From a virus, in the IMG/VR virus record IMGVR_UViG_3300043448_000877, positions 1-32,109 of that record: DNA of 32,109 bases; one strand, written 5' to 3'. Position numbers and translations under genes: made by a program. Below the pieces are notes generated by a model, which worked only from the letters and a program-made list of their open reading frames with translations, made no database searches and was not told the DNA's origin. Each line of letters opens with the position of its first letter. The stretch's first letter is position 1. Positions 7,918 to 14,356 of the stretch are shown in pieces.

Positions 7918-7946
7918 ATTATATAATATTATTTAGGCGCCGTCAA
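7918..7946 (-). promoter_or_regulatory. Sigma70-type promoter for gp32
   Basis: The minus strand shows TTGACG (7946-7941), 17 bases, TATAAT (7923-7918). Transcription should start near 7911, leaving a leader of about 55 bases. The -35 lies inside the end of the HAD phosphatase gene. It matches six other promoters in the window in its exact spacing. Confidence 0.85.
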
Positions 7947-8427
7947 GCAGAAACTTTAACTGTGCCAAGGTATCTGGAATATTTCTGTGCAAGATTGCCA
8001 GACCACCTGCTTCACGCCAATCATTAATGATACTTTCGGTATCGTCAATGATTATTGTGTCACTTCTAGCATATTTTTTCTTATGCTGTTTACCTGGAAC
8101 GAAATTGCGTTGGAAATCAATATCGTGTTTTTCCAACCATTCGATTTTTTGTTTGGAGATTGCATCATACCTTTTCTGACTGGCAGTAGAGGAAAGAATC
8201 TGTGTTGGTGGCACTGCGTTACGTAATGCCATAATCAACTGCATAGCATCAGGCATCATTTCTAGTGTTGCAAAGTTTCCATCAGCAATAAATTTATCAA
8301 AGTATGTATCAAACTCTTTATTGTTTCTTGCTTCGGCAGGATAGATGTTGAAAAGTTCTTTGTAACGTTTTTCAAAATTGGCAATCACACCATCCATGTC
8401 CAGATAGATACAACTGATTCTACGCAT
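7933..8427 (-). CDS. HAD-superfamily phosphatase, 5'(3')-deoxyribonucleotidase-like
   Basis: A 164-residue protein with the HAD nucleophile motif YLDMDGVIANF (D10, D12) at the N-terminus, a Ser/Thr motif II (ILSSTAS), a Lys-rich stretch and a motif III of acidic residues in IIIDDTESIINDW. Size and motif I resemble 5'(3')-deoxyribonucleotidases, which dephosphorylate nucleotides. A polynucleotide 3'-phosphatase role is an alternative. It overlaps the end of gp59 by eight bases, and the promoter of gp32 begins in its 3' end. Confidence 0.8.
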   Translation of the reverse strand: MRRISCIYLDMDGVIANFEKRYKELFNIYPAEARNNKEFDTYFDKFIADGNFATLEMMPDAMQLIMALRNAVPPTQILSSTASQKRYDAISKQKIEWLEKHDIDFQRNFVPGKQHKKKYARSDTIIIDDTESIINDWREAGGLAILHRNIPDTLAQLKFLLDGA

Positions 8428-9028
8428 AGTCTCTCAAACTTTCTTTTAAAATGTTTTTGAATTTTTGTTTATCGTAATGTATAAACGGTGTGTATTTTTC
8501 AATTTTTCTTTTGTATGTTGGCCAAACAACATCGTCTGTTATTTTTTTAGACCACATCGGTAAGAAATTCATGATATCATTCAATATACAAACCGTTTCG
8601 ATACTTACATTACCATAAGTCATTTCTTTCAACAATAATGGATATTGTCCATCTTCAACCATCAACATTTCATTTGGTGATTGTGTTGCGTTAAGTAGTC
8701 CTATTATATCTTGTTCAAAACGGTAAGTCAAGCTCTGGTTTCTTTTTTGCCATTTCTTGTAATTTTCTTCACCATCATTACCAGATATATCACCTACCCA
8801 ATTCACATTAGTTTCCAAAAAGTTGGCAATATAAAAAGACTTCAAATCATCTATGCTATACTTACGTGATAGTTTGTAAAAGGAATACTTTGCTTTATTG
8901 TTTGCAAAGTTGTCCTTTGATACGTTGGTCTTTCCGTTATAACGAAAAAAATCGTAAGAATCAGAAGTAAAATGAAGTTTAATGCTTTGATAGAGGGCAT
9001 ATGCTTCAAATCCTGTTGTTTCGGTCAT
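8420..9028 (-). CDS. 59: gp59-like DNA helicase loader
   Basis: A 202-residue protein (T4 gp59 is 217). It shares the family pattern: YQSIKLHFTSDSYDFFRYNGKT, KYSFYKLSRKYSIDDLKSFYIANF, VGDISG, YRFEQDI and a late IHYDKQKFKNIL. In T4 it loads helicase gp41 onto gp32-coated forks, linking recombination to replication. The start ATG overlaps the gp33 stop (ATGA), so the two are translationally coupled. Its position upstream of gp32, its binding partner, agrees with T4. Confidence 0.92.
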   Translation of the reverse strand: MTETTGFEAYALYQSIKLHFTSDSYDFFRYNGKTNVSKDNFANNKAKYSFYKLSRKYSIDDLKSFYIANFLETNVNWVGDISGNDGEENYKKWQKRNQSLTYRFEQDIIGLLNATQSPNEMLMVEDGQYPLLLKEMTYGNVSIETVCILNDIMNFLPMWSKKITDDVVWPTYKRKIEKYTPFIHYDKQKFKNILKESLRDYA

Positions 9029-9246
9029 AAAGGCAATTTAGAACTTTTCTTCAATAAATTCAAATCTTGTGCTTCTTCTCTAATCTTTGCCTTTAAGGCA
9101 CTGGATATTAAAGAAGAAGCAACATCAATTTCCATACCAGTTTGTTCACAATGATAAATGATTGCTTCCATATGAGAGCATTCTAGTTCTGCACTCTTTT
9201 TACCAATCATTTCACTAAATTCATTAATCTCTGTCTTTGTCGGCAC
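9025..9246 (-). CDS. 33: gp33-like late transcription coactivator
   Basis: A protein of about 73 residues if it starts at GTG 9246. The C-terminal part (MEAIIYHCEQTGMEIDVASSLI, then LKAKIREEAQDLNLLKKSSKLPL) matches the gp33 pattern of T4-like marine phages. T4 gp33 bridges RNA polymerase and the sliding clamp at late promoters. No ATG exists between the end of the cell-wall hydrolase and this domain. GTG 9246 or TTG 9252, the latter overlapping the preceding TGA, are the likely starts. The frame is open much further upstream only because it shadows the hydrolase gene. Confidence 0.82.
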   Translation of the reverse strand: MPTKTEINEFSEMIGKKSAELECSHMEAIIYHCEQTGMEIDVASSLISSALKAKIREEAQDLNLLKKSSKLPL

Positions 9247-9248
9247 GT

Positions 9249-9743
9249 TCAAGCTTTCGTATAAAAAATATGGTTTCCAATTGTTCTCACAGGTCGAATG
9301 TTTGACCAACCCGGATGAACGTATGTCGCATGGTAAAACATTGCACGTGCCTTGGCAAGCTCTCTGTGTAATACCGATTCTCTGATTGCTCTCTTGGCAA
9401 TATACAAACATTCTTCCCAAGCATATTGGTTTCTTACTGGACCAACCTTTTCGCAAGTCCATGAAAACTGGCATGTTTGACCTGTCTTTTGGTAAACAAC
9501 GCCACAAAAATCTTTTGGAAAAGGACCACCATTGTTTGCACGATTGATTGTAACTTGTGCTACGGCCAATTTTCCTTCATGTGGTTCCATTGCAGCCTCA
9601 TAGTAAATGTTTTTGGCCATGCAAAGAATTTGTTGATTTATATCAGCACTAACTTGTTGTTGTAAATCTGGTTGTGCTTGATATGCCTTTAGAGGCAAAA
9701 ATAAAATAGATAAAGCTAAAATTAAAGTTGATAAAAACTTCAT
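9249..9743 (-). CDS. Secreted SleB-like cell-wall hydrolase (endolysin candidate)
   Basis: A 164-residue protein with a hydrophobic signal-like N-terminus (residues 1-23), then AKNIYYEAAMEPHEGKLAVAQVTINR, the signature of the SleB/hydrolase_2 family, with E49 as probable catalytic residue. YHATYVHPGW and a final GNHIFYTKA also fit. It should cleave peptidoglycan for lysis, exported by the host Sec system or anchored through its signal. The ribosome-binding site is AAGGAGAACTA before ATG. It is followed by gp33 with essentially no gap. Confidence 0.85.
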   Translation of the reverse strand: MKFLSTLILALSILFLPLKAYQAQPDLQQQVSADINQQILCMAKNIYYEAAMEPHEGKLAVAQVTINRANNGGPFPKDFCGVVYQKTGQTCQFSWTCEKVGPVRNQYAWEECLYIAKRAIRESVLHRELAKARAMFYHATYVHPGWSNIRPVRTIGNHIFYTKA

Positions 9744-9764
9744 TAGTTCTCCTTGTGTGTGTAA

Positions 9765-9780
9765 AGGGGCCTAAGCCCCT
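9765..9780 (-). other. Short inverted repeat, weak terminator candidate
   Basis: AGGGGC-CTAA-GCCCCT forms a perfect 6-bp stem with a four-base loop, between the gene ending at 9786 and the hydrolase start at 9743. On the minus strand it is followed by only TTT and then ACAC, so termination would be partial. It could lower read-through into the lysis gene. Confidence 0.45.
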
Positions 9781-9785
9781 AACCC

Positions 9786-10073
9786 TCAGGTAGATTTCTT
9801 TGTAGACAGAACTTTTGTGGTTGGTTCTGGAGATTGAATATTAGAAACGAAGCCGTTTAGTGTTTGGGCTTTGTTGATAATATCTTGTTCTGAGGGGATT
9901 GCTGGCAAAGCCGGATGTTCAGGTGGTGTTTCACCTTTGGCCTTTGCAGTATCGCATTTGATGTTCCAGTCTTGTTGTAGACGGTCTCTTTCTGCGTTGT
10001 ATGAATCATATAACATGTCTCTCGCCATTTTTAATAGTTCAAGACGGATCTCAAAAGGTGTCATGTTTGACAT
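9786..10073 (-). CDS. Conserved T4-like phage protein, function unknown
   Basis: A 95-residue protein beginning MSNMTPFEIRLELLKMARDMLYDSY, a helical start I associate with a small conserved protein of marine T4-like phages. The middle is Gln/Lys-rich and the C-terminus is Pro-rich and basic. No enzyme motif or membrane segment is seen. The start is supported by TAGGAGAAAACT before ATG. It has its own candidate late promoter (10147-10154), which hints at a late, virion-linked role. Confidence 0.75.
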   Translation of the reverse strand: MSNMTPFEIRLELLKMARDMLYDSYNAERDRLQQDWNIKCDTAKAKGETPPEHPALPAIPSEQDIINKAQTLNGFVSNIQSPEPTTKVLSTKKST

Positions 10074-10121
10074 AGTTTTCTCCTAATTGTGTTGTGTAAT
10101 GTGTGATAGTGGATTTTTTAA

Positions 10122-10141
10122 ATGGGTCCCACCGAACCCAT
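10122..10141 (-). other. Inverted repeat in the leader of the 9786-10073 gene
   Basis: ATGGGT (10122-10127) pairs with ACCCAT (10136-10141) around an eight-base loop. The loop and right arm contain the 12-mer CCCACCGAACCC, which occurs again at 10795-10806 behind the tmRNA tag. There is no U tract. It lies between the candidate late promoter and the gene, so it would be at the very 5' end of that transcript. Confidence 0.5.
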
Positions 10142-10145
10142 ATAC

Positions 10146-10754
10146 TTATTTATGAAACTCCACACCGTCATATTCTGGAATACCCAGAATTGACCTTGAT
10201 ACATCAAGAATGTATATCAATCTTCGTTGTTTCGATTTGTTGTATGCACTATGCATTTGTCCATTGTCAAAACCAAATAGGTCTGACCAGTACACTTTTG
10301 TGGTAATAACCTCAAAGCACACATCACCTTCCGGAACAATTAAAGGTATGTGTATACGAATTGTTTTGTGTGATGAGTTTTCAATATCAGCGTGAGGTTC
10401 AATCACACCACCAGCATCCAAAATGCTGTAACCACTACAACCATATTTTGGTGTGAAATATTTTTTTGTTAATGCTGATGCTGTAGGGAAAAGACTTTGT
10501 ATTTTTTCTTCTAAGAAGAAGTTATATTCAACATTTTGTTCGGGATAACAATAACGTAATCCTTCAACTTTCCACATTTGTTTTTCGGATTCATTTAGTG
10601 TTGTGTATGGATTAGCAGCGGCATAAGAAATACCACCTTTGAATGTGGTAAAAAAATCTGTATGATGTGCCAAAAATTCTTCACGTAATTTTGGTGCTAA
10701 TTCCATCAACTCATCAGCAATTTTTATTTCATTTCTATACCAAATAGACTGCAT
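10146..10754 (-). CDS. Aspartyl/asparaginyl beta-hydroxylase-like 2OG-Fe(II) oxygenase
   Basis: A 202-residue protein with the iron site H121-x-D123 in GGVIEPHADIE, the strand TIRIHIPLIVPEG, a distal H168 in GQMHSAYN, and R178 for 2-oxoglutarate in RRLIYILDV. This is the core of the Asp/Asn hydroxylase family, which hydroxylates protein side chains or small substrates. The ribosome-binding site GGAGGAGTA is strong. The gene lies directly downstream of the tmRNA coding piece and may share its transcript. It is one of five oxygenase-like genes in the window. Confidence 0.82.
   Translation of the reverse strand: MQSIWYRNEIKIADELMELAPKLREEFLAHHTDFFTTFKGGISYAAANPYTTLNESEKQMWKVEGLRYCYPEQNVEYNFFLEEKIQSLFPTASALTKKYFTPKYGCSGYSILDAGGVIEPHADIENSSHKTIRIHIPLIVPEGDVCFEVITTKVYWSDLFGFDNGQMHSAYNKSKQRRLIYILDVSRSILGIPEYDGVEFHK
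10147..10154 (-). promoter_or_regulatory. Candidate late promoter for the 9786-10073 gene
   Basis: CATAAATA followed by AGTATATGG on the minus strand. This is 7/8 to T4 TATAAATA and nearly the same as the element before gp48. It overlaps the stop of the hydroxylase gene. Predicted start is near 10135. Confidence 0.45.
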
Positions 10755-10771
10755 TACTCCTCCAAATTAGT

Positions 10772-10800
10772 GGTGGGTATTCTGTTACGAGGAACCCACC
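10772..10800 (-). other. Inverted repeat after the tmRNA coding piece
   Basis: GGTGGGT (10772-10778) and ACCCACC (10794-10800) form a perfect 7-bp stem with a 15-base loop. It lies just past the tag reading frame and before the ribosome-binding site of the hydroxylase gene. No U tract follows. It may mark the 3' processing boundary of the tmRNA precursor or shield the hydroxylase start. Confidence 0.5.
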
Positions 10801-10934
10801 GAACCCTAGTCAGCGTTTAGGCTGCCAATGCGAACTTTTCATCGTTTGCGTTTACTTTGATTTACTTTTTACGACTATCTGTGTCGAGTTGTCCACTTCT
10901 ATACTCTTTACCCTGTCGAAACCATGGCAGGCCC
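10801..10934 (-). ncRNA. ssrA: Permuted tmRNA, coding piece (5' acceptor strand, tag frame)
   Basis: The minus strand from 10934 reads GGGCCTG, then GGTTTCGACAGGG, the conserved tmRNA 5' domain. GGGCCTG pairs over all seven positions (one G-U) with CAGGTCC of the acceptor piece at 11146-11152. AGAGTAT (10907-10901) pairs with GTATTCT (11180-11174), and ACAAC (10892-10888) pairs with GTTGT (11202-11198), rebuilding helix 2 between the pieces. A small hairpin CGAC/GTCG precedes the tag. Tag codons begin at GCA 10849. Because the acceptor piece lies upstream, the gene is circularly permuted, as in alpha-, some beta-proteobacteria and some cyanobacteria. The 3' end is uncertain by about 20 bases. 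It rescues stalled ribosomes and tags their products. Confidence 0.92.
10817..10849 (-). other. tmRNA tag reading frame (ANDEKFALAA)
   Basis: Codons GCA AAC GAT GAA AAG TTC GCA TTG GCA GCC then TAA encode ANDEKFALAA. The E. coli tag is AANDENYALAA and beta-proteobacterial tags are very similar. The ending ALAA is the signal for ClpXP and related proteases, so tagged proteins should be degraded by host enzymes. The preceding AGTAAAC is the expected resume context. Confidence 0.95.
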
Positions 10935-10935
10935 A

Positions 10936-11130
10936 TCATAAAGAAACTTTGAATAAAGGCATACTCTCACTCAAATGTCTAATATATTCAAGCGTGGTAG
11001 GAAACTCTGATAATGTTCCTTTGTGGCTTTTGATTTCAACCTTACTTTGGTCGTTACTCTCAAGCCCATAAAAAAACATAGTAGTAGCACCACTATCTAA
11101 TTGACCTTTGAATTGTTGTTCAATATTCAT
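10936..11130 (-). CDS. Unknown 64-residue protein encoded inside the tmRNA intervening segment
   Basis: The ATG at 11130 is preceded by AAGGAAG (11140-11134) and a three-base gap. This Shine-Dalgarno begins one base after the CCA of the acceptor piece. The TGA ends one base before the first G of the coding piece. The protein starts MNIEQQFKGQLDSGATTMFF and ends HLSESMPLFKVSL, with a mixed charged middle. I recognise no family. An in-frame upstream start at 11187 would translate through the tRNA-like domain and is rejected. The near-perfect fit to the 207-base insert, with ribosome-binding site, argues for a real gene; its role in or with the tmRNA is unknown. Confidence 0.75.
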   Translation of the reverse strand: MNIEQQFKGQLDSGATTMFFYGLESNDQSKVEIKSHKGTLSEFPTTLEYIRHLSESMPLFKVSL

Positions 11131-11141
11131 AAACTTCCTTA

Positions 11142-11204
11142 TGGTGGACCTGGCGGGAGTCGAACCCACGTCCAGAATACGTTTCAAGTTGCTTCATACA
11201 ACCA
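11142..11204 (-). ncRNA. ssrA: Permuted tmRNA, acceptor piece (T arm and CCA end)
   Basis: The minus strand has a T arm GTGGG-TTCGACT-CCCGC (11169-11153), acceptor strand CAGGTCC, discriminator A, and an encoded CCA (11144-11142). Upstream there is no D arm, anticodon arm or 5' acceptor strand, so it is not an ordinary tRNA. Its missing partner strand is at 10934-10928. The stretch before the T arm (TATTCTGGACGTGGGTTCGA) resembles the 3' end of E. coli tmRNA. The 5' boundary is set just before the helix-2 strand GTTGT and is uncertain. In the primary transcript this piece comes first. Confidence 0.92.
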
Positions 11205-11207
11205 TAA

Positions 11208-11339
11208 TCACTCATAGGGTTTCAAAAAATCGTCACCCTCTGAATCTTTTTCAAAATTATTCCAATCATAGTTTACCAACTTATAAATCCAATAAGCGTG
11301 TAAACCTACAACAATAACAAGTAAAAATAATTTATCCAT
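11208..11339 (-). CDS. Small single-pass membrane protein upstream of tmRNA
   Basis: A 43-residue frame beginning MDKLFLLVIVVGLHAYWIYK, one transmembrane helix, then an acidic tail. Its TGA ends a few bases before the acceptor piece. The sigma70-type promoter at 11346-11374 would start RNA at or next to the A of the ATG, so translation from that transcript would be leaderless. A longer in-frame start at 11396 lies in the exonuclease gene. No family recognised. It may simply occupy the 5' leader of the tmRNA precursor. Confidence 0.5.
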   Translation of the reverse strand: MDKLFLLVIVVGLHAYWIYKLVNYDWNNFEKDSEGDDFLKPYE

Positions 11340-11345
11340 AATTGT

Positions 11346-11374
11346 ATTATACACCAATTTATTTAGTTTGTCAA
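11346..11374 (-). promoter_or_regulatory. Perfect-consensus sigma70 promoter for the tmRNA locus
   Basis: TTGACA (11374-11369), exactly 17 bases, TATAAT (11351-11346). Predicted start is 11339 or 11340. It overlaps the stop of the exonuclease gene. It should drive the small membrane gene, both tmRNA pieces, the gene between them and possibly the hydroxylase gene as one precursor. Confidence 0.88.
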
Positions 11375-12030
11375 CTGTTTTTGTGGTAATAATCAATAGC
11401 TCTAACTAAACCTTCAATGTGGTCTTGTGTCTTTTCTTTGAATATAACTGGTGGTGCATTATCTACAGCCATAATGATTACCAAATCATCAATAGGTTGA
11501 CCAACCAATTCTTCATACATCAATGCATATGCGGTAGTTTGCCAGAAATAATCTAAAATATCTTCACGGTTTTTGACCTTCTTTGATGTTTTAAAATCAA
11601 TTACTGCCAACTTACCTTCATACTCACCAATACAGTCAACACGTCCTGCCAATCCTAGTTGTGCAGACCACAGTCCAACCTCTTGGTAGTGTATGTTATT
11701 GATTTTGTTTAGATACGGTTTGATTGCTATGAACATTTCTTTAGCATCAGGCATAACATTACCTGGTGGTTTTGGTTCATTGTTCAAATAGTATTCACAT
11801 AACGTATGCATGTTGGTGCCACGGGATGTGGCCTGTCTGGAGATTTTGTTTGCAACCTCATCACCAACTCTGCGGCGCCATGCCATGATGGCTTCTTTTT
11901 TCTGAGCTCCCACCACAGTAGTTACTGATGGTAGTTTTTTACCATCAGGTGTAACATAATATCTTTTCCCATCAGGGAAAGTTTGAGACTCAATTTTTGG
12001 AATCTCTTTTGGTGGGCAATAAATGAACAT
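11371..12030 (-). CDS. PD-(D/E)XK exonuclease (RecB/Cas4/MGME1-like)
   Basis: A 219-residue protein. H75 lies in GTNMHTLCEYY, D132 in GRVDCIGEYEGK, D145 and K147 in LAVIDFKTSKK, and the QTTAYALMYEE helix supplies the Gln and Tyr of motif IV. This is the RecB-nuclease pattern shared with MGME1 and Cas4. A DNA end-processing role in replication, recombination or host DNA degradation is likely. Its ATG overlaps the radical SAM gene stop (TAATG). The T4-like core here otherwise lacks a comparable nuclease. Confidence 0.85.
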   Translation of the reverse strand: MFIYCPPKEIPKIESQTFPDGKRYYVTPDGKKLPSVTTVVGAQKKEAIMAWRRRVGDEVANKISRQATSRGTNMHTLCEYYLNNEPKPPGNVMPDAKEMFIAIKPYLNKINNIHYQEVGLWSAQLGLAGRVDCIGEYEGKLAVIDFKTSKKVKNREDILDYFWQTTAYALMYEELVGQPIDDLVIIMAVDNAPPVIFKEKTQDHIEGLVRAIDYYHKNS

Positions 12031-13550
12031 TACAATAATCCTAACTTCAATTGTTTGTATTCTAAAATAGTTTTGTCAGCTTCTTCTATCTTTTTATTTA
12101 GAAGTTGTTTATCGAACGTTCCGTCAATAATATCTTTAACGTCAACACCTAGACCAACCAATTCATATACGTCATGGTTGATACTAACACCTTTATTTGC
12201 ATTGCCATAGATTGATTTGCCTGCTGCAATACGGTGTTGTTCTGTTTCTTTATTTAAAGAATCGGCAATAGTTCTGACGGTATACCAATTTGTGTATTTG
12301 TTTTTCCAAATCATAATGCCTTCATCTTCTTGTGCATACCTGAAATCATCATCACCTTTTGGAACTTTATATTCACCAGGTGCCATTTCACTATACCCCC
12401 ACTTATCATACTCTTTTTCAAATTCACTCAATCGACTGACTGAACCTTTACGAATTAAAAGTGGCCACCAATCCCAATTATCAAACACTTCAAAGTTTTG
12501 GTCTAACAATATCTGTTGACTTTTCATTACACTAGAGATTGGTTCTCCAGGTAAACCAGCAATCATGCCTGTGTATGTGTAGATTGGTTTATATTTCTTC
12601 AACTGTCTAATCGCTTCAAACTGTCTTTCGTTATCTAAACCTTTACCAATGGCCTTCTTGGCCTCTGGATGCAAAGACTCAAGGCCAAACGTTGCAGCAA
12701 CAAGACCTGTATCAGCAAGCATTGGTATAGTTTCAGGGAAACGTTCAATCAAGTCTGCACGTAAGAATGCTGTATATGTAATCTTAACACCACTCTTTGC
12801 AATCGCTTCTGCAACATATTCTAGTTTTACCACGTTGTCGTTGAATGTGTCATCATTAAACCAATAGTTGTTGACGCCAAACAATTCATAGTTTCTACGC
12901 AACTCATCAGCTAGGTTGTCTACGTGACGAATGTAATCATTCTTTTTTTTACCCAACAACGGGAAGGCACAGAAACGGCACCTGAAAATACAACCACGAC
13001 TGATTTCAATTGGCAAGAAATTATTTTTGATTAGGTCACTTTCCAACCACTTGATTGATAAGTCACTATCATCATTCTTATATGTCATTTCAGCATTGAT
13101 TGAAAAGGTTTCTCTGTAAGGAACCCATTTCAAATCATCCAAACGTTTCTTTGTTAAGAATTTCAAATAGTGTAATACTGCTTCTTCAGCATAACCCCAA
13201 AAGATTCTATCGACCTTAGTCAAATCAACACCACTAATAGGAGTTTCATTGCCACCAATCAATGTCTTTACATGTGGATATTTCTCTTTAATGTGTTTGA
13301 ATAGGTGATTGATTTTATCAAATGCATAGACGAACGTGATACTGATACCAACAAACAAAGTTTTTGATCCAATAAATCTAGCACAGATTGTTTCCAATTC
13401 TTCTTCTGTGAAGTTGCCAAAATAATCAATAACTTCAATGTTGAAACCATGTGGTTCCAAAAAGGTTCTCAATCTTGCTGCACCGGCTGGACGACTAATC
13501 GTTCTAGTTCTTTCCATGCCAGTGAAAACAATTCCATGTGTTTCGTTCAT
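12030..13550 (-). CDS. Radical SAM enzyme with B12-binding-like N-terminal domain
   Basis: A 506-residue protein. Residues 1-130 have the Rossmann layout of the cobalamin-binding domain of B12-type radical SAM enzymes, but the DxHxxG cobalamin-ligand motif is not evident. The 4Fe-4S motif is C187-x3-C191-x2-C194 in ISRGCIFRCRFCAFP. It is followed by barrel segments NNYWFNDDTFNDN and GLESLHPEAKKAIGKG, and a long C-terminal region. Such enzymes make radical methylations, ring rearrangements or thioethers; the substrate is unknown. It lies next to oxygenase genes and three genes away from the Cys-rich block, suggesting a shared pathway (inference). Confidence 0.85.
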   Translation of the reverse strand: MNETHGIVFTGMERTRTISRPAGAARLRTFLEPHGFNIEVIDYFGNFTEEELETICARFIGSKTLFVGISITFVYAFDKINHLFKHIKEKYPHVKTLIGGNETPISGVDLTKVDRIFWGYAEEAVLHYLKFLTKKRLDDLKWVPYRETFSINAEMTYKNDDSDLSIKWLESDLIKNNFLPIEISRGCIFRCRFCAFPLLGKKKNDYIRHVDNLADELRRNYELFGVNNYWFNDDTFNDNVVKLEYVAEAIAKSGVKITYTAFLRADLIERFPETIPMLADTGLVAATFGLESLHPEAKKAIGKGLDNERQFEAIRQLKKYKPIYTYTGMIAGLPGEPISSVMKSQQILLDQNFEVFDNWDWWPLLIRKGSVSRLSEFEKEYDKWGYSEMAPGEYKVPKGDDDFRYAQEDEGIMIWKNKYTNWYTVRTIADSLNKETEQHRIAAGKSIYGNANKGVSINHDVYELVGLGVDVKDIIDGTFDKQLLNKKIEEADKTILEYKQLKLGLL

Positions 13551-13551
13551 A

Positions 13552-14346
13552 TTAAATAATTTCAGAATCCTTAACCACTTTGGTTACGTATTTTTGTTTA
13601 ATCGCTTCAAAGAAATCGATATCTTCTTCGGTCAATTCAACCGCATCAATTTTTTCTCGGTTGCCTCTTACCCAATTTTGCAGTTGTTCAAACACACCTT
13701 CGTAGTGAAAATGTTTGGTCACTTTTTTTGTATCATATGCATCCATAATGATATGATATCTATCTTCATCGGAATCATTTCTGATTTGGTGCCATTGATT
13801 TGTCCAAAGAATCCATACACCACCGTCAGCTGGCATGTGTAAATTTTTACCTTGGCAAATATGAACACACTTCTTATTTGTCCACAATGGAATATGAATA
13901 CGTGCCATGTATTCAGTTTCTTCCGCATCCCTATGAACTAAACTTTTTGAATGTGCTTTCAAACAGGTCACACGAGCTCTTACTGGATGAAATCCCATTT
14001 CACGTATATCATCTAAAACTTTTTTAATCTCACCAACGTATGCTTCTGTTGGTTTGTCGTGTTCAAGTCCATGTGAGATATTAAAGTATTTGTATGCTTT
14101 CAAAACCAAATCGTCTGTTGGTAAAAACGATTCAAGTGTTTGTCCTTTTTCCAACTGAATTGCTTCCCAACCGCCAGTCCATGTGGCTTCTTTGCACAAT
14201 AAACTCCAACCACCAAAACCATTGTATTGTGGTGTTTCATATTCTTCGCCTTGGACTACTTGGTCACCCAATGTGAATACACTTTCACGAACTTCTTTTT
14301 TAAGTTTCTCTATATCTACTGTATAATTTAATTTTTCGAAAAACAT
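13552..14346 (-). CDS. Asp/Asn beta-hydroxylase-like 2OG-Fe(II) oxygenase
   Basis: A 264-residue protein with the iron site H138-x-D140 in LVHRDAEE, then ARIHIPLWTN, HMPADGGVWIL, the distal H186 in NQWHQIRN, and R196 in DRYHIIMD. The N-terminal half (FGGWSLLC, TGGWEAIQL) is typical of hydroxylases that bind a protein or peptide. AAGGATAAAAG precedes the ATG. It starts a run of oxygenase genes and stands one base from the radical SAM gene. Substrate unknown. Confidence 0.8.
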   Translation of the reverse strand: MFFEKLNYTVDIEKLKKEVRESVFTLGDQVVQGEEYETPQYNGFGGWSLLCKEATWTGGWEAIQLEKGQTLESFLPTDDLVLKAYKYFNISHGLEHDKPTEAYVGEIKKVLDDIREMGFHPVRARVTCLKAHSKSLVHRDAEETEYMARIHIPLWTNKKCVHICQGKNLHMPADGGVWILWTNQWHQIRNDSDEDRYHIIMDAYDTKKVTKHFHYEGVFEQLQNWVRGNREKIDAVELTEEDIDFFEAIKQKYVTKVVKDSEII

Positions 14347-14356
14347 CTTTTATCCT

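Noticed and set aside
9247-9507. N-terminal extension of the gp33 frame to 9507
   Set aside because: It overlaps the strong cell-wall hydrolase gene in another frame, and its sequence is Cys-rich and unlike gp33.
9765-9780. Strong terminator before the cell-wall hydrolase
   Set aside because: The stem is good but the run of U after it is only three, so I list it as weak.
10936-11187. Longer 83-codon version of the gene inside the tmRNA
   Set aside because: The first 19 codons would run through the tRNA-like domain and CCA; the ATG at 11130 has a clear ribosome-binding site.
11142-11210. Ordinary tRNA gene at the T arm and CCA
   Set aside because: No D arm, anticodon arm or matching 5' acceptor strand upstream. 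The partner strand is at 10934, which makes it half of a tmRNA.
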